From the NCBI GenBank assembly GCA_963170055.1, contig CAUJGJ010000111.1:172501-192500 (forward strand): a stretch of DNA of 20,000 bases, written 5' to 3'. Below the pieces are notes generated by a model. It had not been told where the DNA came from and searched no databases. It worked only from the letters and a program-made list of their open reading frames with translations. Made by a program: the position numbers and the translations under genes. The DNA is from Halisarca cf. caerulea. Taxonomy: Eukaryota; Porifera; Demospongiae; Chondrillida; Halisarcidae. Position 1 is the first letter of the stretch; each line of letters begins with the position of its first letter. Below are positions 11,012-20,000 of this stretch, piece by piece.

Positions 11012-11049
<38 letters not shown>
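11009..11049 (+). repeat. TA microsatellite, right copy
   Basis: About 40 bases of TA, equivalent to the 130-base tract at 5445-5575. Confidence 0.93.
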
Positions 11050-11050
<1 letters not shown>

Positions 11051-11361
11051 GTTAACCTGGATAATGCATACACACACTACATATGCACACCTATTTATGC
11101 ATGAGGCATGAGCCAAATATTCACCTATAATACCGCCTAATATTCTATTCAATTGTTTGTTCAAATTCCACATAATTTCTTGAAAGCACATGCAGAGAAT
11201 TATTCCTATTGAGAATGGAATTGTCTTTTGGAAGGGATGGAAACGCATGTTGCACTGATCTGCCATTTTATGCTAGCCCCATGCTACTCAGTACTATTAT
11301 ATTCAAATCCACCAACATGCATGCACTATATGGCTGTTATATACCCAAGCATGCACAAGGT

Positions 11362-11875
11362 CACAGTGCTGATCTACACCCACCAACTCACAGTACTGGT
11401 CTACACCCACCAACCTACAGTACTGGTCTACACCCACCAACTCACAGTACTGTCTACATCCACCAAACCACAATAATGGTCTACACCCACCAACTCACAG
11501 TACTGTCTACACCCACCAAACCACAGTACTGGTCTACACCCAACAACCCACAGTACTGGTCAACACCCACCAACCCACAGTACTGGTCTACACCCACCAA
11601 CCTACAGTACTGGTCAACACCCACCAACCCACAGTACTGGTCTACACCCACCAACCCACAGTACTGGTCTACACCCATCAACCCACAGTACTAATCTACA
11701 TTCACCAACCCACAGTACTGGTCTACGTACACCCAACAACCCACGTACAGTATACTGGTCTATACACCCACCAATCCACAGTACTGCATGTCCACACCCA
11801 ACAATTAACCCACATACTTGTCTGCACCCACCAACCCACAGTATACTGTTCTATATCCACCAACCCACTGTACTG
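11362..11875 (-). repeat. 27-bp minisatellite, right copy
   Basis: About 19 units of the 27-bp repeat in uninterrupted form, read on + as ACTGGTCTACACCCACCAAC plus CCACAGT. It includes one copy of the irregular block (about 11690-11824). It shows the array as it is without the retroelement. Confidence 0.95.
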
Positions 11876-11910
11876 CTAAAATATGTGCCTGAGTGTATAC
11901 ATGAGCATAC

Positions 11911-12013
<103 letters not shown>

Positions 12014-12081
12014 ATGTGCATGTGCATGTGTGTGTGATTACATATGCATTATGGAGTGTAGGGGTATACAAATTTAACAAG

Positions 12082-12289
12082 AGGGCTCTGGGAGCATGCC
12101 CTCTAGGGAAAATATGAGTTTCTAGGTTATATTAGGTTGCATTTAAGGCTAATTTGGATCATTGAAGGTTGATTTTGACACTCAAGTAGGGCCTTCTTTA
12201 TTGTAATTTGTACTGCAGTTGGGATTTTCGGGTTGGAAACTGGGGAGTTTGGCATAGAAACTCCCCCCTCACCACTGGATAGAACCCTG
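12082..12289 (-). repeat. Small CAGGGTTCTATCC-family repeat inside the right composite
   Basis: Reverse complement of the copy at 1172-1410, starting at 12289 on the minus strand and reaching the GAGGGCATGCTCCC palindrome at about 12083. Confidence 0.6.
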
Positions 12290-13037
12290 TGAACCGCATT
12301 GTCATACCTCTTGCAAAATGTTTGTTTGCCGGTGCAATATTACTGTGTGCCTTGCAGTCATGGAAGTGCCAGTGGACCATTTCAATGCTATACTGTTGAG
12401 TGTCCTGAATGTCTCTCTCAATACCTGGTCCAGTATATGTATTGGGGGTATAAGGCCTGGGAGGAGATATGTCTGTTGTAGGAATGAACTAGGAGACCAG
12501 GTATGGTAGACTAAGTCTGTATGTATTAAGTGATTGCATTTATGTCAGCTATATTATACTCCTAGACCTTATATATTTCAAGCTGAACCCCATTCTCTTT
12601 TGCATAATATTTTATAGTGCTCTTACACACCTGTCTATTGCTGGAGCACTTTACATGCATTCATGATCATACACAGATGTTGGTGACTATGTTGAAGCAT
12701 CATTACAAGTATGTCATCCACCCAAATGCTAGAATGCAATATACAAGTACATATATATATATGAGAAAACATAAGTTGAAACAACCTCAATTTGGCATAG
12801 ATTGACCCCAGGGCCTACCTATGGCCAGAGAGATGTATAGTTCCCTATAATAATCATATACTATATACAAACTTAGTTGGGAAGCATGGACATGGTTAGA
12901 GTACTCTTACACTCACAACTATATGAAAAGTATTCAAGACTTTCATTGCATCTATAAAATTCACAGGATGTTATACAAGAATAGTATTAATTAATAACTA
13001 GGCAATCATTGCCTATAAGTTTCTTTTGTATACTTAC

Positions 13038-13790
13038 CAGTAATTCAACCCTACATCCATCGACATCAGCAGTGAAGTGTCCAAACACAATGACGTGGGT
13101 CACATTGAACCTCGATTTCAGCTCGGCCAGGTGAAACAGGATTTTTGGAGCCAAAAATGCAGCATCGTGTAAAGTAATGCTGAAATAAACAATCATGCAA
13201 CCTTCTTGGAATCCTTGAAAAATCAAATCTTGCAGACTGAGATAATGGTAGAAGTATTCTCTCAGATGAATAACTAGAGCTATCAATACCTGCTCCTTGG
13301 ATACAGCAATTGCCATGTGTGTGTGGTTGCCTCCTATTGGAAGGGACACTTTCCTTAATGCACATGATGTCATCTTTTCCGTCAAATGACTGGACAGAAC
13401 TGACTCGTACTCTTTGAATTTTGCCTGAAGATCTGCATTTTCCATTTCCATGAAGGCATCATGAAGTAGAAAAAGGCTCATACGGAGTGAACCTAGTTGC
13501 AACAAATTTATACAGCCCAGGACCCGTTTCTGGAACATCAGATATATCTGTTGGTCTGATACCAAATTCCATTCTCTGATACACATTGCAGAACTGCGTG
13601 TGGATGTGCTGTAGGCTTTCAGGCTTTGCAGAGGAGAGATGCCTTCGAAGGTCAGCCATAACATTGTCGTACTTCCCTTCCAACTCTGGATTACTTGGAA
13701 GACAGATATCATTCCCATTTCTGTAGCTTTCTACTACCTCCTTGATCTTCTTGGATGTTTCATCCAAAGTTATAGCTGATGATTCCTTTA
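13038..13790 (-). CDS. Exon 4, large region of unknown family, one surplus base
   Basis: Acceptor AACTACACAG, donor GTAAGT. The first half reads DETSKKIKEVVESY through GPGLYKFVATRFTPYEPF, then meets a stop at 13459. The second half is open in the next frame from MEMENADLQAKF to DVDGCRVELL. The first half enters in phase 1 and the last codon leaves in phase 0. Over 753 bases this requires exactly one base too many, which places the indel at or near the T5 run (13470-13474). The second half has alternating hydrophobic stretches (EGCMIVYFSI, VTHVIVFGHF), suggesting an alpha/beta fold. I do not recognise the family. Confidence 0.75.
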
Positions 13791-13977
13791 CTGTGTAGTT
13801 GTACAGAATGGAATAAAATATTATTATTATACTTACTTTACTGAAAATTAGGGAAATTTTATCTCAGAATGTATTACGTATACTTACTTATACTGTCACA
13901 GTACGCAATGCACCCTGCATGCAAAGCAGTTACACTATAGTGGGATGTATACAAAACCGATGCATTATGTGCATATT

Positions 13978-14333
13978 CAGGGTTCTATGTATATAGGATC
14001 AACTTGGGGGAGCTTCATTATTACAGTGCATGTCTATATACCGCGTTTTATACAATGCAGTGCAGTGATGTAAGGAGGTGCAGACACGTATGTGGTATCA
14101 TGATAGATTCTCTATATATACTGGTTACATATATATAGTATAGAACATTTGAGTTTGTAAATTATATATATAGGGTGGTATTTCAGGCCATTTTGGACCA
14201 TTCAAGGTTGATTTTGATACTCAACTAGGGCCTTCTCTATAGCAATTCGCACTACAGTTGGAATGTTTTGGGATGGAGAAAGTTTAATTGGGGTCAAAGC
14301 TCCCCCCCCCCCCCCGAACTATATAGAACCCTG
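13978..14333. mobile_element. Small TIR transposon (356 bp) in intron 3
   Basis: Both ends read CAGGGTTCTAT inward (13978 on plus, 14333 on minus). They are flanked by ATATT on each side (13973-13977 and 14334-14338), a 5-bp target duplication. Inside is a C14-15 run near 14301-14315 and the AGAAGGCCCTA core shared with the composite repeats. No coding capacity. The superfamily is unclear: the ends resemble hAT-like CAGGG termini, but those normally give 8-bp duplications. Confidence 0.8.
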
Positions 14334-14476
14334 ATATTCCTACACTTTTGCAACACAAAATGTACTGAGTATACACTTGTGCATAACCTCATACAACATA
14401 CGTATCTTATTATTAATTTTAATGAAAGCGATATGCCATGTAATGCCATATATGGTCAAAGTAGAAGGTAAACTAC

Positions 14477-14824
14477 CTTGATGTGAAGATTTGCAACTTT
14501 GGAGAGCAGATTTGTATTTTTTGCTGATTTTTTTCCTCAGTTCATCAGCAGCAGCTCTCAAATCATCCTCTTCCATGGCTTCCAGAAGTCTACAGTATGT
14601 CACAGGAGATGTTGTCTCTTCCTCCTCTAAAACAACGTTTCCCCGGTGCCAGTATATGAGACCTTCGAAGCATGCATCAATCACGTTCTGATTGCACTGA
14701 ACAAGAAATGTACTGGTTTGGTCATAAGGCACACCCAGGTAAGTCAGCAGCCTCTTCCAGTTACCTCCTGCTATTTTGGCAACATCTGCTAGATTTCGTT
14801 CTGTAGGCTTCCTTTCAAGGATTT
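14477..14824 (-). CDS. Exon 3, death domain
   Basis: 348 bases, acceptor CTCTGCATAG, donor GTAGTT, phase 1 at both ends. The pattern LADVAKIAGGNWKRLLTYLG, then CFEGLIYWHRGN, an acidic insert and CRLLEAMEEDDLRAAADELR fits a six-helix death domain. It has the conserved W of helix 2-3 and the WHRGN-like segment of helix 4-5. The fold is recognised by pattern, not by search. A basic tail (KKISKKYKSAL) follows. Confidence 0.8.
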
Positions 14825-14998
14825 CTATGCAGAGATTAGAAGAGAGAGTGTTTGTTAATAAGAATATTGTAGGAACATCAATAAAATGGAAGAAATTAAG
14901 TTTCAATATTTATATTTCATGTGAATTCAGCATTCTCAAAAGTAACACCATGCATGAATATCACGGTTAATAACAGATTTTTTAGTGAAAATATCTAC

Positions 14999-15100
14999 CC
15001 AGGAGCTAGGGGAGACATAATTTACAAAACACCTCCAGCTTCCCCTTGGTGGTAATTTCCCTCAGGATCTCCATAATAACAGCCTGCTCGTTTGAAAATG
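14999..15100 (-). CDS. Exon 2, linker with in-frame TAG
   Basis: 102 bases, acceptor TTGTTTCAG, donor GTAGAT. Phase 1 at both ends fits exons 1 and 3 exactly. Reads FSNEQAVIMEILREITTKGK then LEVFCKLCLP, followed by TAG at 15006-15008, three codons before the donor. A weaker alternative skips the stop: donor GTGTTT after KLE joined to an internal AG in exon 3, also phase 0. Confidence 0.65.
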
Positions 15101-15844
15101 CTGAAACAACCAAAAAATAAATTTCTATATATATTTTATTTTCAAATTCAACTTTGATTACTTCATAATATGCAGACTCTCATACACTTATAAAAAGGTA
15201 TGGGAAATCACACATACAGTACAGTATTATATAGCTTACATTAGCTGATATCCTGTACTGTGCATTATACAGGACGTGCATTAAATTAGCACATGTCAAA
15301 AAAGAATTATTTATTGTTAACAGAATTCCTCTATACAGTTCAAGTCATGCACTTTCAAATTAGTTATGATCAACATTGAAATGGGGTTCAATGGATTAAT
15401 CCTACATATATAATATGTCTAAAAGTTTTACTGCATCCCATGCAAGTGCTGTCTTCCAGTATTTACATACATAGGACAAATTGGGAGAACCTACAATTAA
15501 GCAATGCATGAATTTAAGGAGATCCATTTAACATGCATTTATATAGGGAGCAGGACATGTATATACACAGCTGTGTACATTGCATACCATATGCGCCTTA
15601 ATGAGTGCGAGGTGAAAGTGTCACAAATGGTTTATTTTTGCATTTTTGTATTCATAGACAGCCATGTTTTGCCATTGCACAAGAGCCAATCTGAAATTTC
15701 ACCAATATAAACTGGCTGGCTTCCAATCTGAGAAAACCACAAAACTAAAACAAAAACCATGTGAAAATTAAAACTATAATAGGGTATTTTCATTACATAG
15801 ATACAGGTCATGCCATCATTTGGTACAACACATGGGCACACCGG

Positions 15845-15975
15845 GTTAATTCAAAAACCTCATTTATATCCAACACTCTTCTGGGAAAGCCCATCATTAA
15901 GTTAGTACATAACCTGATATATTCAACACCTGGTTTATCCAACACCTGCTGATTTATCCAGCACATTTTATGATG
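15845..15975. repeat. Possible pogo/Tigger-like transposon remnant
   Basis: Three spaced repeats of a motif like TTTATCCAACACCTG (TATATTCAACACCTGG, TTTATCCAACACCTG, TTTATCCAGCAC) plus GGGTTAATTC. I recall similar spaced TTATCCGAACACC-type motifs at pogo/Tigger ends. No second terminus identified. Confidence 0.3.
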
Positions 15976-16360
15976 AACAGATGTGGTCAGATAAACGAGA
16001 ATCCATGGACTGCAATTTCCACATGCAACCACACATTCTAGCCAACACTGTCTGCCAAAATCTTGGGCCATACATACAGAGGGTGAGTCACCCCACTGAA
16101 CTGCATGTATAGTTATAGGAGCACTACCCTGATAGGCTACAAGGCTGCATTATACAGTATTGCATAAACACAAATAGGACACATACGTTGCATGCCCCAC
16201 TAAGATTGTTCCATCGTATCCTTCACCCAAATAATATAACTTGAGTTTATATAATTAAGCATGCATCCTCTTGTTTTGCTGTGCACTGATGATGACAGCA
16301 ACCATTAATTTACTGAAACTTACGATTTCGATTACCCACTTTGGCTAATAAATTATATTT

Positions 16361-16399
16361 AACACAGAGTTGATATGAAATTATCATTAACTCTGTGTT
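16361..16399. other. Perfect 11-bp hairpin in intron 1
   Basis: AACACAGAGTT (16361-16371) and AACTCTGTGTT (16389-16399), loop of 17 bases, followed by a G7 run at about 16410. Possibly part of an old transposon. Confidence 0.6.
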
Positions 16400-16526
16400 T
16401 TAACTGAATGGGGGGGAGGCTTTCTGACTTGACCTCACCTTCACGAGAATTGCTTATCAAATTAAACCAAATAAATGAAACAAATTTCAAAGTCTCCAGG
16501 AGTGATACAATACCAATAATTTATTT

Positions 16527-17724
16527 CAGGGGTGGATCTGCGGTGGGCTGTGTCCCCTCCTAAGTTTCATTAAAAAATGAATTAGTACTGAAAAATTAAA
16601 TAATGAACTTAGTATATCTTGAGAATCACTCTGCCGTTGGGTTCAAGTTATGTAAATGTAAGTAAATTCAGTGTAATGACCTAAATGATCGGTATTGAAA
16701 TTTAAGCAGCAGTTAATAGTTCTGTTTCCGTAGTATGCCAAACCTAGCCTTCAGGTAGATCTACCATGCTTATTTTGCAGAATTCGCAATGTTATTGGTA
16801 ATATTATTATTATAATGTCATACTATTGCCAAATCATACAATCATAACAGTGGCAAGGGTGATAATTGTATTGTTGGCTTACTGATTAGAGGAAGCCAAA
16901 CCAGTGATCCGGGCCAGTTTACCACAGCAGTGTCTATATATATAGCTAAGCTAAGCTTGAGTTCCTTGTAACTACCAACTACAGCTAACGCCTAAGCAGG
17001 GTTCTATCCAGGAGGGGAGGGGGGGGATTGTGCTTCAACTCCGAAGAATTCCAATTGTAGAGCAAAATTACCAAAGAGAAGGCCCTACTTGAGTGTCAAC
17101 ATCAATCTTAAATGGTCTAAATGGCATCAGATACCACATTGTATAACCTAACAAGTATAATTCACGTAAAAACCCTGTGGGGCTGCCACCCCTCATCCCG
17201 AATTACCTGCAAATATGTTACAGCGATATATCTCTGCAACAATGGTATCAGGTTTACAAAAGGGTTTTATCCTTCAACTTTGTTTCTTCGCCTTCGTTGT
17301 AATTGGGAAGAAAATACTCTGCATTCTGGCAGATTTTCAGCCATGGTTATAACCGTTGTTGCTTACTTCCTGTTGCATATTATAATTAATGTAAGATTAT
17401 ATATGAATAGAGCATTACACTGCTGGAATTACTAATGAAAATAATAACTTAAAAAATAAATTTTCCTTGGGGGAGCATACCCCCAGTCCCCCCTTTAGGC
17501 TAGTTAACATCTATCATAATGATACCACATACATATCTGCTCTCCTTACATTACTACATGCATATATATCTTTCACAGACGTTTAGGATACCACATGCTA
17601 TACATACTGTAAATAGGCTACTGTGTAGGAGAAGTTTCGGATCATGAATGATCTGCAAAGTTGTAATCTACCAATAATATAGTATAGATGATACCCCCTA
17701 TTATATTTTCTGGATCCGCCCCTG
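16527..17724. mobile_element. Possible degraded CAGGGG-TIR element, with nested small repeat
   Basis: Starts CAGGGGTGGATCTG and ends CTGGATCCGCCCCTG, near-inverse ends of the same type as 18393-18959. Flanks match poorly, so the pair may not be from one insertion. Confidence 0.4.
16997..17510 (+). repeat. CAGGGTTCTATCC-family repeat, further copy
   Basis: Starts CAGGGTTCTATCCAGG, then a G-run, the core AGAAGGCCCTACTTGAGTGT and, much later, a GGGGGAGCATACCCCCAG palindrome at about 17469. The stretch after it (17512-17560) matches the reverse complement of 14060-14110, linking this copy with the element in intron 3. An AACCCTG at 17170 could be an internal end. Confidence 0.55.
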
Positions 17725-17913
17725 ATTGTTTCTATAAATATAATAGTATATATAGACAACGTTCCATAATTTGAAATTCTGCAAACGGCTATAATGGAGC
17801 ATTTTTGATTAACTTTTGAGGTTTGACTTACAGTAAAGGGCCTACTGCCTGACACTGCTCCACATTCTAGGAAAACTCATCGTTTTAAATACTGGTATTG
17901 TCCAACCACTTAC

Positions 17914-17929
17914 CTACTTCAGCAGCCAT
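17914..17929 (-). CDS. Exon 1, start codon
   Basis: ATG at 17927-17929, reading MAAEV then donor GTAAGT in phase 1, which fits exon 2. An in-frame TAG lies 12 codons upstream, with no other ATG between. The exon is only 16 coding bases, so it rests on phase, donor quality and position. Confidence 0.5.
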
Positions 17930-18392
17930 CAGTGAGAATTTGTATGCAATTGTGAGGAAGCCCTAATGCAACAAATGTGCAGAGGTTGACCTCCAGATCT
18001 GACCATAGCCCACAGGTATGTGTTTACAAGAAACCTGACGAATGAAATTGAATGAAATTTCCCCGGCTGCACATGCCTCTCTTTACCTACTGCAGCAGTG
18101 ATACTTCTGTTATCTGTGTTATTCCCACAGCTATTGGACAGCCACAGCTTCTCATATCCTTTGTAGAGAGGTTATTATACTGTGTCCTTATTGGGAGAGT
18201 CCACTGTTGGAGGTACCGGTTTCACAGCAGTAATGAAAGCAATATAATATCAAAGTACTAGTATACAGGCAATTGGATGACAGACTAAACTAGCTCAAGT
18301 GAGTCCAGTGCCAAAATAACATTCCTGCATGCACACTTGGACATGCAGTCACTGCTGTAGTAAGCTCCTGCATTATATCAATGCATATATAA

Positions 18393-18959
18393 CAGGGGCG
18401 GATCCAGGATTTTGGAAGGGGGGGGGGGGCACATAGCAAAAAAATTTGGCTGCCATAGGTGGCCTACCAGGTCTAGAAATGTACCGCAGGCCACAATCAT
18501 ATAGTCACAAATGTGCTGTGTATAATACTATTCTAATCCTCGTTTTCTTATTTTATCAAATCATCCCGGTCCGACGGTTACTACCTAGTTTCGTTCGATC
18601 GCGATCGCTACCTTGTAGCCTGGTCTGATAGACTTCATAATCTATATACCTGTATGTGCTTACTACGCATTATTATGCTATTAAAATGGCGTCAAGCTGG
18701 AGACTGTTGCGTTCAGCGCTAGCACGTAGTTAAAAGGTTTTCGAAGCTTACAAAGAGACTGTTTTAAGTTAATCATTAATACTATAGTCATATTCATCAT
18801 AATATGATATGCTTAAACTTATATATACTACCCTTGTGATTGCATGGCACTTTAACATTGATGTAGGCCAAACCAAAAAAAATATCTGAGGTTTGGGTGA
18901 AGGGGGGGGCACTGGCCCCCCTGCCCCCCCCCCCCCCCCCCCCCCTGGATCCGTCCCTG
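18393..18959. mobile_element. TIR transposon, 567 bp, non-autonomous, TATAA target duplication
   Basis: Ends are CAGGGGCGGATCCAGG and CCTGGATCCGTCCCTG, 16-bp inverted repeats with one mismatch. TATAA flanks both sides (18388-18392 and 18960-18964). G-runs near the left end (18417-18429) and a long C-run near the right end (about 18922-18945) sit just inside. No transposase frame. The CGATCGCGATCG palindrome at about 18597 is inside it. Confidence 0.88.
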
Positions 18960-18965
18960 TATAAA

Positions 18966-19118
18966 GGATGAGGCTCTCCTGTGGCTATCTTTAACAGCTA
19001 GTGTCCATTCAAGGTTTTTCAAGAAGACTACACAATCCACTCCATGCAACTGAAACTGATATTTCAATGCTGATGACTTTGGAATAGTTACCATAGCTAT
19101 GGGGTGTGAACTATGCAT
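18966..19118 (-). other. Short open stretch, possible orphan exon cut by the TIR element
   Basis: The minus strand reads MVTIPKSSALKYQFQLHG and LKNLEWTLAVKDSHRR, with protein-like composition, up to the border of the TIR element. Beyond the element the frame closes after a few codons. No family recognised. Confidence 0.25.
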
Positions 19119-19448
19119 TTGTCACTCTGCATAAGCAGCTGTGCATGCCATGTACTACAATTTGTCTGGTGGTGCAAGTCTTCTTTCGGACCACATTGTA
19201 TAGGCTAGGTATCATAATTTACAAATACTCCACAATCTCAATGCAAATAACTACAAACATAGTAGTATCAGCTGTATATATAATCACAATGTATACGTAC
19301 GTTCTATGAGTAACAATAAAGTCTAATCATATATATGCTATATAATACAGTACATACTCTTTTAAATAAGGTCAGTATAAATCTAGAGCTTTGCAATCAG
19401 CTGATCCAAAGATATTTGCCTATTGTATGGCTTACCCAAGCTGAAACA
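19119..19448. other. Spacer, nothing recognised
   Basis: About 330 AT-rich bases between the possible orphan exon and the membrane protein gene. Confidence 0.5.
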
Positions 19449-19991
19449 TCATGTCACTGCCACCATTTCATGATCAGTGTCTTTCAGTGGCATTCTAGCT
19501 GACCTACTGGCACCATTACATGTACACCCATAGCAACATTTCAAGTTTCTTGCACCTGAACTCAATAGATTGGAATGGTTGTCTGTCTGATTTGAATTGT
19601 ATAGCTCACTAATTGAAAGAAAACTCACTCCGATGAAAAGTACAAATGCTGAAAAGGCAATGAATGCAAGTAGGCCCACCCGAACTCTTACCCATGTGCA
19701 AATGTTGTTCTGTTCCTTAGCAAAGCATATCCACGGCCAGTTGTTGTCAACAGCCATAAATATGGCACCAATCAAAAAGAACACAAACGATATGACTACA
19801 ATGTAAATAGTGCCTAGATACTTGTGGTGATGATCAACCCATGCCCTTATGTTATCTTGCTTCATGTTCGTACACTTCTGTTCTCTAGCAAAGGTTAAAT
19901 CCCACTTGTTGAACAATCGATACACTTGTATGATGCCAAACAGTATTATACCAACACTTAACAAACCAGAGGAAGCCACATGATATCCCAT
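19449..19991 (-). CDS. Small multi-pass membrane protein, possibly 5'-partial
   Basis: 180 codons from an ATG at 19989-19991 to TGA at 19449-19451. The frame is still open up to the window edge, so the true start may lie outside. Three hydrophobic segments are visible at about residues 6-25, 59-82 and 104-127. An internal repeat pairs FAREQ...NIRAWV (34-52) with FAKEQNNICTWV (90-101), each placed just before a membrane segment, which suggests duplication of a loop-plus-helix unit. The C-terminal tail is polar with a KCCYGCTC cysteine cluster, a possible palmitoylation site if cytoplasmic. I do not recognise the family. The topology and the open single frame support a real gene or last exon. 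Confidence 0.65.
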   Translation of the reverse strand: MGYHVASSGLLSVGIILFGIIQVYRLFNKWDLTFAREQKCTNMKQDNIRAWVDHHHKYLGTIYIVVISFVFFLIGAIFMAVDNNWPWICFAKEQNNICTWVRVRVGLLAFIAFSAFVLFIGVSFLSISELYNSNQTDNHSNLLSSGARNLKCCYGCTCNGASRSARMPLKDTDHEMVAVT

Positions 19992-20000
19992 TGCCGAGAA

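Larger units (their letters stand above)
15101..17913 (-). other. Intron 1 (2.8 kb), transposon-rich
   Basis: Apart from the repeats listed separately, I see no gene here. Short ORFs at 15504-15710 and 17121-17435 have no domain-like sequence. Confidence 0.5.

Noticed and set aside
17121..17435. 104-codon plus ORF in intron 1
   Set aside because: Overlaps a repeat copy and shows no domain-like pattern.

Overview
The window is eukaryotic, most likely from an invertebrate animal. It is AT-rich and gene-sparse, with genes split by GT-AG introns, long CA and TA microsatellites, and several families of small transposons. A Ty3/gypsy retroelement fragment is also present. A death-domain gene with a repeated C-terminal module would fit a sponge or another early-branching animal, but that is a guess from gene style. 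I see no bacterial operon, phage, CRISPR array, tRNA or rRNA.

Layout. Bases 1-202 hold the end of a broken reading frame with a CxxCGxCP motif. Bases 813-5715 are one copy of a composite repeat. It contains a diverged small repeat, a 170-base CA tract, a 27-bp minisatellite, a nested 3'-truncated Ty3/gypsy element (5' LTR, gag, protease, RT, start of RNase H), more minisatellite and a TA tract. Bases 5997-17929 are one minus-strand gene, which I reconstruct as 12 exons. A second, inverted copy of the composite repeat without the retroelement (10870-12650) lies in its intron 4. Introns 1 and 3 carry further small transposons. A TIR element with a clean 5-bp target duplication is at 18393-18959, and a three-pass membrane protein on the minus strand reaches the window end.

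The main gene. Its exons encode a short N-terminus, a death domain, a large unfamiliar region, two coiled-coil exons, and then two tandem copies of a ~195-200-residue module. Each module copy is split into three exons in the same way, with phase-0 joints. Intron phases agree along the chain except at two places: an in-frame TAG in exon 2 and one surplus base in exon 4. The gene may be a recent pseudogene or may carry assembly errors. I do not recognise the repeated module.

How the parts relate. The inverted pair of composite repeats brackets exons 5-12, so recombination between them could flip the 3' two thirds of the gene. The right copy serves as an empty-site control. It shows that the retroelement lies inside the 27-bp array, and that part of the array is now present on both sides of it.
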